Positions 53,349 through 62,433 of a stretch of DNA of 64,000 bases are shown in pieces. Source of the stretch: Bacteroidota bacterium (GTDB lineage Bacteria; Bacteroidota; Bacteroidia; Chitinophagales; Saprospiraceae); contig WGNL01000039.1 of the NCBI GenBank assembly GCA_016124585.1, positions 1-64,000 of the forward strand. Reading direction: 5' to 3'. Numbering within the stretch: position 1 is the first letter of the stretch; each line of letters begins with the position of its first letter. The translations under genes were made by a program, and so were the position numbers. The notes under the pieces were generated by a model, which was not told the origin of the DNA, made no database searches, and was given only the letters and a program-made list of their open reading frames with translations.

Positions 53349-54911
53349 CTAAAGCTCTTTCCGCAATCTCGCCACCGAGATATTCAATTGTTCCCGGTAT
53401 TTCGCCACGGTACGGCGGGCGATGTTATAGCCCTTTTTCATCAACATGCTTTTCAGCTTTTCATCCGAAAGCGGCTTGCGCTTATTTTCGGCGCTGATGA
53501 TGTCAGTGAGGATTTTCTTCACTTCCAAGGTCGAAACCTCCTCGCCATCCTGATTTTGGAGGCTTTCGGAGAAGAAATCCTTGAGCCGCTTGGTACCAAA
53601 CTCCGTCTGTACGAATTTGCTGTTCGCCACCCGTGAAACGGTGGAAATGTCCAAGCCCGTAATGTCAGCAATGTCCTTCAAAATCATTGGGCGAAGGCAT
53701 TTTTGGTCGCCACTGGAGAAGTACTCGTACTGATAGTTCATGATAGCGTACATCGTGTTGAACATCGTCTGCTGCCGCTGGCGGATGGCATCAATGAACC
53801 ATTTGGCGCTATCGATTTTCTGCTTGATGAACATGATAGCCTCTTTCTCCTTGTTCGTGGCCCGCCTGCCGTTCACGGTATGCTTGTAGGAGCGCAACAT
53901 GTCACGATAGTGATTGTTGATGTGGAGGTCAGGTGCGTTACGGGAGTTGAGTGAAAGCTCCAACTCGCCATCATTGTTTATGATGATGAAATCCGGTACG
54001 ATGTAGTGCGTGCTGCGGCTGTTGGTAACGTGACCACTGGCAGGCTTCGGATTCAGTTTCAGGATTTCATCTATAGCTTCCTTCAGTTCATCCTCCGTGA
54101 GGTTGAGCTGGCGTTGGAGGCGTTGGTAATGCTTTTTTGTGAACTCATCGAAGTAGTTCGCAATGATTTTTCGGGAAATCTGGAGGATGAGACGCTCATC
54201 AAAGCTGGTATCAGCCCTCGTCAGTTTGTGCTCAATTTGTAGAGTTAGGCTTTCCTGCAAGTTGCGGGCACCTACACCTGGTGGATCAAACCGTTGAATT
54301 TTGGCTAGCCAAAATTCGATTTCTTCAGGACGGGCGTTTACGTTTTGTGAAAACACCAAATCATCCAAAATGGCATCGTTTTCCCGGCGAAGGTAACCAT
54401 CATCGTCAATGCTGCCGACAATCTGCCGGGCAATGATCCGCTCTCTTTCCTCTTTGAAATCGAGCATGCCGATTTGCTGTTCTAGGTATTCGTGGAAGGT
54501 ATCCTCTACGGCCACGGGCAAGGTTTTGTTCTCCTCTTCTTGCCCACCACTTTCTGCTTGGTATTTGTAGCTGGCCTCGTCATCTTCCATGTAGTCGTTC
54601 AGATAGTCGTCAAGCAAGACCTCTTCTTCAGGCATCACTTCTTCCATCTCCAAATCGTCTATCTCGTTTTCCGTTTCATTCTCACTTTCTCTTTCGCCTT
54701 GATCGTCCTCTGACTTAGTATCCTCAGTCCGGCCCATTTCATTGAACTCATCGTCAAGGGTATCACCTTCTTCTAGGGCTGGGTTGGCTTCCAATTCCTC
54801 TTGAATCCGTTGGTCAAGTATTGCAGTAGGTATCTGCAAAAGCTTCATCAGCTGGATCTGCTGTGGCGAAAGTTTCTGTTGTAACTTTTGAGTAAGTTGT
54901 TGTTTCAGCAT
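53349..54911 (-). CDS. rpoN: RNA polymerase sigma-54 factor
   Basis: 520 residues. Region I is the Gln/Leu-rich N-terminus that contacts enhancer-binding activators ('LSPQQIQLMKLLQIP'); it is followed by an unusually long acidic linker (about 45-120), then the core-binding region and the helix-turn-helix. The RpoN box ARRTVAKYRE lies at 498-507 and recognises the -24 element. It stands alone on the minus strand. Confidence 0.96.
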   Translation of the reverse strand: MLKQQLTQKLQQKLSPQQIQLMKLLQIPTAILDQRIQEELEANPALEEGDTLDDEFNEMGRTEDTKSEDDQGERESENETENEIDDLEMEEVMPEEEVLLDDYLNDYMEDDEASYKYQAESGGQEEENKTLPVAVEDTFHEYLEQQIGMLDFKEERERIIARQIVGSIDDDGYLRRENDAILDDLVFSQNVNARPEEIEFWLAKIQRFDPPGVGARNLQESLTLQIEHKLTRADTSFDERLILQISRKIIANYFDEFTKKHYQRLQRQLNLTEDELKEAIDEILKLNPKPASGHVTNSRSTHYIVPDFIIINNDGELELSLNSRNAPDLHINNHYRDMLRSYKHTVNGRRATNKEKEAIMFIKQKIDSAKWFIDAIRQRQQTMFNTMYAIMNYQYEYFSSGDQKCLRPMILKDIADITGLDISTVSRVANSKFVQTEFGTKRLKDFFSESLQNQDGEEVSTLEVKKILTDIISAENKRKPLSDEKLKSMLMKKGYNIARRTVAKYREQLNISVARLRKEL

Positions 54912-55288
54912 CGTTTCTAATTGATTTGTGTTCTCCGTTTAGTCTGTCCACAGTGAATGCTGAGAGGAAAATTTTTCCAAAATAATAAAAATTTTTCCAA
55001 AGAAGCCAGTGTTTGTAAAAATTTGACCGAACTATTTTTTCGCTATCGAATTGGTAAAAAATTTAATAATATCAGTAAAACAAGGTGTTTTGTAGCGTTC
55101 TCAGGTTGGCAGCGGACTTAATAGCGAAAAATATGCCACAAAAAGTTAATTTAATTCCGATTTTTTCCAAAAACTTGGCACGGTGTGTTTTTTAATCAGC
55201 AATTGAAAGGAAAGCTATTGGCAAAAAAAAGCTGTTAAAGCCTCAAACTTTCTAATTTTGCTTGGGTTAAAACCCATTTTTTCAAAAA
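54912..55288. other. Divergent regulatory region rpoN / yjbQ
   Basis: Strongly AT-rich, no gene. AAAATTTTTCCAAA occurs twice with a 20-base period (54968-54981, 54988-55001), with further TTTTTCCAAA-like words nearby (55165-55172). TAATTTTG at 55253-55260 is a possible -7 for yjbQ, without a -33 TTG. Confidence 0.5.
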
Positions 55289-55678
55289 ATGATCAAACAG
55301 ACAGAGTTTTCATTGACTGCCTTTCCCCGTGGTTTCCACCTAATTACAAATGAGGTGCTTCGTCAAATTGGAACCTTGCCACCTGAAGGAATGCTTCATT
55401 TGTTCATTAAACATACAAGCGCCGGGCTAGCCATCAATGAAAACGCAGACCCATCAGTCAGAGCTGATTTTGAAGGTTTCTTCAATCGCATCGTTCCTGA
55501 GAACTTGCCGTTCCTTACCCACACTTTTGAGGGGCCGGACGACATGCCCGCTCACGTGAAGGCTGTTTTGGCCGGTACCTCAGTCACTGTACCAATTTCT
55601 GGCGGCAGTTTGAATCTTGGCACTTGGCAAGGCATTTACCTTTGTGAGTTCCGAAATTACGGGGTAGGCGCAAATTAG
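55289..55678 (+). CDS. yjbQ: YjbQ/UPF0047 family protein
   Basis: 129 residues. The family has thiamine-phosphate synthase-like activity in some members. 'LFIKHTSAGLAINENADPSVRADFE' and 'HVKAVLAGTSVTVPISGGSLNLGTWQGIYLCEFR' are the diagnostic blocks, with conserved His residues. Its role in this organism is open. First of a plus-strand row with a LysE-type protein, UPF0145 and smpB, but with 122 bases to the next gene. Confidence 0.93.
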   Translation: MIKQTEFSLTAFPRGFHLITNEVLRQIGTLPPEGMLHLFIKHTSAGLAINENADPSVRADFEGFFNRIVPENLPFLTHTFEGPDDMPAHVKAVLAGTSVTVPISGGSLNLGTWQGIYLCEFRNYGVGAN

Positions 55679-55800
55679 TTGCGACTGTCTATTTTTGAGG
55701 TCGTCTATTTTTTGACCCAAAAACCAATAAACAACTGATGTTCAGTAGGTTTAAAATTTTTTTTAAAATAATTTGATTTGGGCTTACCGGCCTCACTACC

Positions 55801-56442
55801 ATGGAACTATTCTGGAATGGCATCAAACTTGGGCTTGTACTCAGTGTACTCACTGGGCCAATCGTGTTTGCCTTGTTACAGACCAGTATTGAGCAGGGTT
55901 TCAGAGCTGGCGTGATGGTAGCCGCAGGCATTTGGGTCAGCGACCTGATATTTGTAGCAGTGACCTATTTTGGTGTATCCTATGTAGCGGAATTGGCCAA
56001 GTGGGATGGCCTAGAGTTTTGGCTAGGCATAGCTGGCGGAATTATCCTGCTGGTGGTGGGGGGTAGCATGTTGCTGGTTAAGCCGCCGCCAGCCGAGTAT
56101 TTTGAACAAGAGAGAGCAGTCAGGTTTTCCTCCCGGTTTTCACTTTGGACCAAAGGCTTTCTTATCAACACCGTCAACCCGTTCACTTTTTTCTTCTGGC
56201 TCGGCGTTTCTGCTACGCTTTTTACGAAGGAAGCGTTGCAACCAGATCAGGCACAACTTTTTTACGGGGGATTGTTCGGCACCATCATTTGCACCGATAG
56301 CATTAAGGTGGGATTGGCAAAGTCACTGCGGCGCTGGTTGAAACCAAAAAACATTTTACTGATTCGTAAAATTGCTGGGGTAACGCTTCTTGTCTTCGGC
56401 ATTGCACTGTTGGTACGGGCGTTGAACCAGTTGTTATCATAA
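55801..56442 (+). CDS. LysE family translocator
   Basis: 213 residues, about six TMs. The N-terminal 'FWNGIKLGLVLSVLTGPIVFALLQTSIEQGFRAGVMVAAGIWVSDL' region, read in parts, and 'KGFLINTVNPFTFFFWLGV' are the signatures of the LysE/RhtB amino-acid exporter family. Substrate unknown. The UPF0145 gene begins 10 bases downstream. Confidence 0.9.
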   Translation: MELFWNGIKLGLVLSVLTGPIVFALLQTSIEQGFRAGVMVAAGIWVSDLIFVAVTYFGVSYVAELAKWDGLEFWLGIAGGIILLVVGGSMLLVKPPPAEYFEQERAVRFSSRFSLWTKGFLINTVNPFTFFFWLGVSATLFTKEALQPDQAQLFYGGLFGTIICTDSIKVGLAKSLRRWLKPKNILLIRKIAGVTLLVFGIALLVRALNQLLS

Positions 56443-56452
56443 ATTTCTAAAA

Positions 56453-56788
56453 ATGAACCAAAGCGAAATTTTGATTTCAAACACTGACTTCATTTCCGGT
56501 AGGGAAATAACGGAAACCATCGATATCGTGCGGGGCAGCACAGTACGGGCCCGGCATATCGGGCGTGACATTGTTGCTGGCTTTCGCAATATCGTGGGTG
56601 GTGAAATTTCAGAGTACACGAAGCTGCTCGCTGATTCCAGGGAGCAGGCTATTGGCCGAATGTTGGCAGATGCCGAACGAATTGGCGCCGATGCTGTTAT
56701 CAACGTGCGTTTCATGACCTCCATGGTCATGCAGAATGCGGCTGAAATTCTGGCTTATGGTACCGCCGTGAAACTGAAGAAGTTATGA
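56453..56788 (+). CDS. UPF0145 (YbjQ) family protein
   Basis: 111 residues, normal for the family. 'VRGSTVRARHIGRDIVAGFRNIVGGEISEYTKLL' in parts and 'GADAVINVRFMT' are the family's conserved blocks; members form oligomers and may bind metal. Function unknown. Very close to the LysE-type gene upstream; smpB follows after 47 bases. Confidence 0.92.
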   Translation: MNQSEILISNTDFISGREITETIDIVRGSTVRARHIGRDIVAGFRNIVGGEISEYTKLLADSREQAIGRMLADAERIGADAVINVRFMTSMVMQNAAEILAYGTAVKLKKL

Positions 56789-56835
56789 ATTTCAATCGCC
56801 TTTAAACTTCAAAAAACTTTTCAAAACTTATTCAA

Positions 56836-57303
56836 TTGGCAAATACCAAAGAAATAGTCAACCGCCGTGCGACACACGAATTCCACTTCCTCAGCACTTT
56901 GGAGGCTGGTATCGTTTTGGGCGGTGCAGAATTAAAGTCCATACGAGCTGGCCACGCTGGCCTCACCGATGCCTACTGCCTGTTTATCAATGGAGAACTT
57001 TGGATCAAGAGCTTGTACATTAAGGAATACGAGAACGCCAATGCCTACAGCGTGCGGCCCAGCCGCCGAGACCGCAAGTTGTTGCTCCACAAATCTGAAT
57101 TGCGCAAGCTGGAAAAGCGAGTGAAGGAAAAGGGCATGAGTATCGTGCCTTATAAAATTTACTTCTCTGACCGAAATTTTGTAAAAATCGAAATCGCCTT
57201 GGCACAGGGCAAGAAGTCGTTCGACAAGCGGGAATCCATCAAGGAAAAAGATTCGAAACGGGATATTGACAGGATGATGAAATCGAAGGGGCGGCTGAGT
57301 TAG
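56836..57303 (+). CDS. smpB: SsrA-binding protein SmpB (TTG start)
   Basis: 155 residues. Binds tmRNA for ribosome rescue. 'NRRATHEFHFLSTLEAGIVLGGAELKSIRAG' in parts, 'KLLLHKSELRKLEKRVKEKG' and the basic tail 'KRDIDRMMKSKGRLS' are typical. The family N-terminus begins a few residues before 'NRRATHEF', and the only start in the right place is TTG at 56836; the next ATG in frame would remove most of the protein. Its stop overlaps the 3' end of scpA. Confidence 0.93.
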   Translation: MANTKEIVNRRATHEFHFLSTLEAGIVLGGAELKSIRAGHAGLTDAYCLFINGELWIKSLYIKEYENANAYSVRPSRRDRKLLLHKSELRKLEKRVKEKGMSIVPYKIYFSDRNFVKIEIALAQGKKSFDKRESIKEKDSKRDIDRMMKSKGRLS

Positions 57304-58130
57304 TTCGGTGAGTGGTGACTGGTGTGTGGTGATTGGTCGGCCTCGTCAGGCATATCATTTTCAACAGTAACATTTGCTCCCTCCTCCGGCAAACTTAGCC
57401 AAAAATTGTTCATCCCCTCCCCTTGCGTGATGGCAACAAGTTGCATATTCAGCAATTCCAACAGCCCAAGGAAAGTCACGATTGCTTGGATGCGGTTTTC
57501 CAGCTTCGCAAATAGGGATTTGAAGTCGGTTTTTCTTCCTTTTCTCAGTTTGGAAAAAATATAGTCCTGCTGCCCAGCAATGGTGTAGTCAAACTTGACA
57601 ATGGTGTGTACGACATGTTTTTTGTCCTCCATCTCCATTCGGTTCACCAACTTTTCAAAAGTCTTCAACAATTTGAACAAGGTGAGGCTTTCCAATTCGA
57701 CATCCACTAATGCCTTAGTGGCAATATGCTGCAATTCCCGGCTTACATTGCCCCGGTGTTCCCGTAGCGCACGGGTTTCCTCCATTTGGCGTATCTCGTC
57801 CAACACGCTTTTGTAGCGCTTATACTCCAGCAGGCGATTCACCAATTCCTCCCGTGGATCAATCTCGTTGCCCTCCTCATCCACAGGCTTGCGGGGGATG
57901 AGCATTTTCGCTTTGATGCGGCAAAGCGTAGCTGCCACTAGGATGAACTCACTAGCCAAGTCCACGTTTAGCGCCTCCATTTGACGGATATAACCGAGAA
58001 AATCTTCTGTGATACTGTGAATGGGAATATTGTTGATATCCAACTCGTCCCGCTCAATAAAGAAAAGCAGAAGGTCGAAAGGCCCCTCGAACTGGGGAAG
58101 GTGGATATTGTAAGTCGCTGTATTGGTCAT
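57300..58130 (-). CDS. scpA: Segregation and condensation protein ScpA
   Basis: 276 residues. The kleisin of the SMC-ScpAB condensin. 'YNIHLPQFEGPFDLLLFFIERDELDINNIPI' in parts and 'ALNVDLASEFILVAATLCRIKAKMLIP' are diagnostic. The last residues (QSPHTSHHSPN) are encoded by GGTGATTGG/GTGAGTGGTGAC-like short words (57304-57345), so the tail seems to have been recruited from a repeat. It starts one base after the glyA stop, so the two genes are co-transcribed and probably coupled. Confidence 0.94.
   Translation of the reverse strand: MTNTATYNIHLPQFEGPFDLLLFFIERDELDINNIPIHSITEDFLGYIRQMEALNVDLASEFILVAATLCRIKAKMLIPRKPVDEEGNEIDPREELVNRLLEYKRYKSVLDEIRQMEETRALREHRGNVSRELQHIATKALVDVELESLTLFKLLKTFEKLVNRMEMEDKKHVVHTIVKFDYTIAGQQDYIFSKLRKGRKTDFKSLFAKLENRIQAIVTFLGLLELLNMQLVAITQGEGMNNFWLSLPEEGANVTVENDMPDEADQSPHTSHHSPN
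57304..57345. repeat. Short-word repeat in the scpA 3' end
   Basis: GGTGAGTGGTGACTGGTGTG followed by TGGTGATTGGTCGG: units of about seven bases around GGTGA/TTGG. Encodes the Ser/His/Pro tail of ScpA on the minus strand and lies just after the smpB stop on the plus strand. Confidence 0.7.
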
Positions 58131-58131
58131 T

Positions 58132-59421
58132 TTATACGGTCATAGTTGCACTTTCATACAATGGAAATCCTGCCATGTACCGATTTACCTCCTTTCTCGT
58201 CTCTTGTATCAACTCTTCGTTTTCCACGTCCATCACCAGCGCATCAATCCACTCCACGCAGCGCCGGAAGTCGGCCTCCACAAAGCCACGGGTAGTCATG
58301 GCCGCCGTTCCGATGCGGATACCAGAGGTGACCATTGGCGAGGCCGTATCGAAAGGAACCATGTTTTTATTCACCGTGATGTCTGCCCTAACAAGAGCTT
58401 CCTCGGCCTGCTTGCCCGTCACACCTTTTGACCGAAGGTCAATCAGCATCAAATGATTGTCAGTACCGCCGGATATGATTTTGTAACCTTTTTCAACGAA
58501 AGCGGTGGCCATTGCCTGCGCATTTTTCATAACCTGTGCACCATAAATCCTAAACTCTGGTTGCAGTGCCTCACCAAAAGCAATCGCCTTGGCAGCTATG
58601 ACGTGCTCCAGCGGCCCGCCCTGCATGCCAGGGAAAACGCCACTGTTGAGAATGGTGCCCATTTTTATCATAGTGCCATTCTTCTGGGTGCGGCCCCAAG
58701 GATTATCGAAGTTTTTGCCAAGCATGATGATGCCGCCACGAGGGCCACGCAAGGTCTTGTGGGTGGTGGAAGTAACGATGTGGCAATATTCCATCGGGTC
58801 GTTGAGAAGGCCAGCAGCGATGAGTCCAGCTGGATGTGCAATATCGGCAAGGAGCAATGCCCCCACCTTATCAGCGATTTCCCGGAAGCGCTTGTAGTCC
58901 CAGTCACGGCTGTAAGCAGATGCACCACAAACGATGAGTTTTGGCTGCTCAGCAATGGCCAGTGCCTCCACTTTGTCCATGTCTATCGTGCCAGTGGATT
59001 CCTCTACACCATAAAAAACAGGTTGGTAAACTTTGCCACTGAAATTTACAGGGGATCCATGTGAAAGGTGGCCACCATGTGCCAAATTGAGTCCCAAAAC
59101 CTTATCGCCAGGGTTGAGGCAGGCAAGGAAAACGGCTGCATTCGCCTGTGCGCCAGCATGAGGTTGCACATTGGCATACTCTGCTCCGAAAAGTTCTTTA
59201 AGACGATCGATAGCCAAGTTTTCGACTTGGTCCACTACCTCACAGCCACCGTAATAGCGTCTGCCAGGGTAACCTTCGGCATATTTATTGGTCAAACAAC
59301 TGCCCATCGCCCGGATAACTTCGGCGCTGGTGAAGTTTTCAGAGGCAATCAACTCGATGCCATGGCGTTGACGTTCAAGTTCTTGGTCTATTAGGTTGAA
59401 AACGGCGGTATCTTTTGTCAT
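58132..59421 (-). CDS. glyA: Serine hydroxymethyltransferase
   Basis: 429 residues. PLP enzyme interconverting serine and glycine with tetrahydrofolate. '[18 protein letters not shown]' in parts, '[15 protein letters not shown]', and the PLP-Lys motif '[15 protein letters not shown]' are all present; the length is typical. The product supplies one-carbon units. The scpA gene follows one base after the stop. Confidence 0.97.
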   Translation of the reverse strand: MTKDTAVFNLIDQELERQRHGIELIASENFTSAEVIRAMGSCLTNKYAEGYPGRRYYGGCEVVDQVENLAIDRLKELFGAEYANVQPHAGAQANAAVFLACLNPGDKVLGLNLAHGGHLSHGSPVNFSGKVYQPVFYGVEESTGTIDMDKVEALAIAEQPKLIVCGASAYSRDWDYKRFREIADKVGALLLADIAHPAGLIAAGLLNDPMEYCHIVTSTTHKTLRGPRGGIIMLGKNFDNPWGRTQKNGTMIKMGTILNSGVFPGMQGGPLEHVIAAKAIAFGEALQPEFRIYGAQVMKNAQAMATAFVEKGYKIISGGTDNHLMLIDLRSKGVTGKQAEEALVRADITVNKNMVPFDTASPMVTSGIRIGTAAMTTRGFVEADFRRCVEWIDALVMDVENEELIQETRKEVNRYMAGFPLYESATMTV

Positions 59422-59716
59422 ATAACTTGGTTTACAGATGACGGCTTACGGAAAATGAACGGCAATCAATTCAGGATTGAACCCTGTACCCTCTTTGACC
59501 GTAAAAAGGTTTTGAAAAAAGGCTTACCTTCGTGGAAAGCGGGGCGAAGTTACAACAAAAGCTATTGTTTTGACCTTTATTAGGCAGCACAAATGGAAGC
59601 GTAGCGGCACAATTCGAACAAAAGTTTAACAATAACTGTTGTGGCCAACCGTTCGTATACTCGTCTCCATCTTAGCAGGTAAAATCCCCACTTTATTAGT
59701 TGTTAAACAAATTTGA

Positions 59717-61375
59717 ATGTTGCTTAAAAGAGCCAATATATTTCAAACACTTTTCCTGACCGTTTTGGCCACATGTGCATTTGGCCGTGCCGACAAATAC
59801 CGGGTTATTTGGCAAGGCAATGCCTCTACCTCGGCTACCATTGCCTGGAACCAAGTCTCTGGCACTGATCCTGTGCTGCTGTTGGATGTTAATGATTTTG
59901 GTCAAAAAGCGGAAGAATACGGACTCAGCAAACGCCCTGACCGCATCCAATTGGCAGAGGACATGAACAACTATTTCGTGCGTTTGGAGAATCTGCTGCC
60001 CAACATGACTTATTATTTTCTGATTAAGGACAGTGAAGGAGTTGGACGGCGCTATTTTTTTACCACAGCCCCCAATAGCCCCGACCGACGACTCTCTATC
60101 GTAGCGGGTGGCGATTCCCGCAACCACCGGGAAGCTCGCCAAGATGCCAATATCATGGTGGCTAAACTCCGGCCGCACTGCGTTATGTTCGGCGGAGATT
60201 TTACGGAAAACGATTTCCCGCAAGAATGGAAAGATTGGCTGGATGACTGGCAGTTGAGCATTGCAGAGGATGGCCGCATTACCCCTATCATAGTCACACG
60301 TGGAAACCACGAGGCTAGCAACAAAAGCTTGATAGACCTTTTCGATATGCAAGTAGCGGGTGGTTTTTACGCTACTAGCCTTGGCGGCGACTTATTGCGC
60401 ATTTACACCTTAAATACATTGATACCAGTGGGTGGCGATCAACGTGATTGGTTGGAAAGTGACCTTCGAAATAACGGCTCAAAAGTGCATTGGCGGATTG
60501 GGCAGTACCACTACCCCATGCGACCACACACTGCTCGGAAGCCTGAAAAAAACGACCAAGTGGCATTTTGGGCACCGCTTTTCCTCAAGTACGATATGAA
60601 CCTTGTAGTCGAATGTGATGCTCACGTTGTTAAAAGCACTTGGCCCATCCGAGCAGACAATGGGCCAGGCAGCGACGAAGGTTTCGTACGTGATGATGAA
60701 AACGGAACGGTATACGTGGGAGAAGGCTGTTGGGGTGCCCCACTGAGGAACAATGATGATGATAAAACTTGGACAAGAGCCAGCGGGAGCTTCAACCAGT
60801 TCAACTGGATTTTTGTGGATAGGGAAAAAATCGAGGTGCGTGTCATTCAGACGGATGGTGCTGGCCGTGTTGGAAATATTGACCCGAAAAACATTTTTAA
60901 AGCACCTATTGGCATCCATATTTGGGCTCCACCGACTGGTGATGTCATTACCATCTTCGCTAAAGGAATGGGCATACCGCCAGCAATGGACCAAGACATG
61001 CTGGTATCCCGAGGTGGAGTTCAAGGAGAACCTAGCGGAAGCGCTAAATCTTTTGCCCCACCTGCAACAAAATCCCCTACCACTCAGAATGAAACTGCCG
61101 AAGATGAAACTGGCAACTGGGAAACCTGTCCGCTAGTTGTGGCAGATGCCGCTGGCGAAGCACAGTTAAAATACGAAGTTGAGGAACCATGCAATGTGGT
61201 CATTCGGGTCATCAACGGCAGGCTGCAAGAAGTGACACGGATTGAGTTAGTGAATCAATCCCCAAGGGAATATCTCAAAGCATTGAAAATGAGCCACTTG
61301 CCACCTGGCAAGTATTTGGCCATCGTGAAAGGCGACAGAAAAGTATTGAGGCGGTATCGGCTTATGAAAAAGTAG
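59717..61375 (+). CDS. Secreted metallophosphatase with Ig-like head and T9SS-like tail
   Basis: 552 residues. Signal peptide about 1-23 (ends CAFGRA). An FN3-like domain (about 25-105) precedes a calcineurin-like metallophosphoesterase domain: 'GGDSRNHREA', 'MFGGDFTENDF', 'TRGNHEASN' and 'GQYHYPM' are the metal ligands in the order of purple-acid-type phosphatases; the last ligand block reads 'ECDAHVV' in place of the usual G-H-x-H. The end ('LPPGKYLAIVKGDRKVLRRYRLMKK') has the shape of a type A T9SS sorting domain, though divergent. Substrate unknown. First of the 59.7-64 kb plus-strand group. Confidence 0.87.
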   Translation: MLLKRANIFQTLFLTVLATCAFGRADKYRVIWQGNASTSATIAWNQVSGTDPVLLLDVNDFGQKAEEYGLSKRPDRIQLAEDMNNYFVRLENLLPNMTYYFLIKDSEGVGRRYFFTTAPNSPDRRLSIVAGGDSRNHREARQDANIMVAKLRPHCVMFGGDFTENDFPQEWKDWLDDWQLSIAEDGRITPIIVTRGNHEASNKSLIDLFDMQVAGGFYATSLGGDLLRIYTLNTLIPVGGDQRDWLESDLRNNGSKVHWRIGQYHYPMRPHTARKPEKNDQVAFWAPLFLKYDMNLVVECDAHVVKSTWPIRADNGPGSDEGFVRDDENGTVYVGEGCWGAPLRNNDDDKTWTRASGSFNQFNWIFVDREKIEVRVIQTDGAGRVGNIDPKNIFKAPIGIHIWAPPTGDVITIFAKGMGIPPAMDQDMLVSRGGVQGEPSGSAKSFAPPATKSPTTQNETAEDETGNWETCPLVVADAAGEAQLKYEVEEPCNVVIRVINGRLQEVTRIELVNQSPREYLKALKMSHLPPGKYLAIVKGDRKVLRRYRLMKK

Positions 61376-61562
61376 ATTGTGATTGGCTTCGTTTAAAAAT
61401 GTAGCATTCGCATCCACACTTTTTATTTGAATTTTCATTTCTATATTTAGCTTCGCAATACTCTGACTTTCAATTGATTAAAAAAAGTCAAGCCGTTCAT
61501 TTTGAACTCCAACCAGTTTTTTTCTACCTTGCCCCAGTTTAAAACAAAACAAACTGGGCAGC

Positions 61563-62342
61563 ATGAAATATCAGCTTTTCACCTTATTAATTACCGCCTT
61601 GGTATTGGCCTCATGCCAGTCCAGCCAATCTTCCGAGCCCCCCGCAACAGACACAAGCATTCCAGCAGTAACCCCTGCCAACGGCCTTTCAGAAGCTGAA
61701 AGCCTTGCTGGTTGGCGGTTGCTTTTCGATGGTTCCACACTCAACGGTTGGCGTGGTTATAATCGCCCTGACCTGCCAAAACTTGGCTGGTCAGTGGAAA
61801 ATGGAGAAATCATCATCGCAAAAACACCAAACCCAAAGCCCAACGATTTTGGTGGCGACATCATCACTACTGAGAAGTACGGCAACTTTGAACTTTCCGT
61901 TGATTTCATGCTTACAGACTCAGCCAACAGTGGCATCTTCTTCCGAGTGCTGGAGGAAAAAGATAGCGCCATTTACCATAATGCACCAGAGTATCAATTG
62001 ATTGATGACGCTACTTGGGCTAAAATGCTACCTGATTTCAACATGGACACTCACCGCACTGGTGACAACTATGACATGCAAGCTGGATCCGGCTGCTCAA
62101 TGAACCCGATCGGTCAATGGAACACTGCCAAACTCTTGCACAACAACGGTAAAGTTGAGCATTGGCTTAATGGTAACAAGTGCTTGGAATATGAAATCGG
62201 CTCACCGGAATGGAAAGCGCAATTGGCAAAATCCAAGTTCAAGAGCTGGCCTCAATATGGTCTCACTAACCCCGGCTATATCGGTTTGCAAGACCACGAC
62301 CACGAGGTCCGGTTCAGAAATATTAAGATTCGCAATCTTTAA
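61563..62342 (+). CDS. DUF1080 lipoprotein (3-keto-disaccharide hydrolase family)
   Basis: 259 residues. Lipobox 'VLASC' (Cys about 18) and a Ser/Pro/Thr linker, then a concanavalin-like PF06439 domain: 'GWRLLFDGSTLNGWRG', 'GDIITTEKYGNFELSVDFML', 'NSGIFFRVLEE' and 'GLQDHDHEVRFRNIKIR'. Family members hydrolyse 3-keto-glycosides made by Gfo/Idh oxidoreductases in Bacteroides and other groups. A Gfo/Idh gene follows 91 bases downstream, which supports a related role. Lies outside the cytoplasm by its lipid anchor. Confidence 0.92.
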   Translation: MKYQLFTLLITALVLASCQSSQSSEPPATDTSIPAVTPANGLSEAESLAGWRLLFDGSTLNGWRGYNRPDLPKLGWSVENGEIIIAKTPNPKPNDFGGDIITTEKYGNFELSVDFMLTDSANSGIFFRVLEEKDSAIYHNAPEYQLIDDATWAKMLPDFNMDTHRTGDNYDMQAGSGCSMNPIGQWNTAKLLHNNGKVEHWLNGNKCLEYEIGSPEWKAQLAKSKFKSWPQYGLTNPGYIGLQDHDHEVRFRNIKIRNL

Positions 62343-62348
62343 TGATGA

Positions 62349-62409
62349 ATGGTGAAATGATGAACGATAAATTTTAGCTTGCCTATCATTTATTTCATCA
62401 TTTCACCAT
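62349..62409. repeat. Dyad of GATGAA/GGTGAAA words between DUF1080 and Gfo/Idh genes
   Basis: ATGGTGAAATGATGAA (62349-62364) is the exact complement of 62394-62409. The flanking words (ATGATGAAT, ACGATAAA and TTTATCGTTTATCATT) partly repeat the same pattern, extending the pairing with gaps. Confidence 0.85.
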
Positions 62410-62433
62410 TTATCGTTTATCATTAATAAAATT

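Noticed and set aside
55176-55190. Sigma-54-type promoter (TGGCAC...) near rpoN
   Set aside because: The -24 half TGGCAC is present at 55176-55181, but at the -12 place the bases are T-rich without the required GC.
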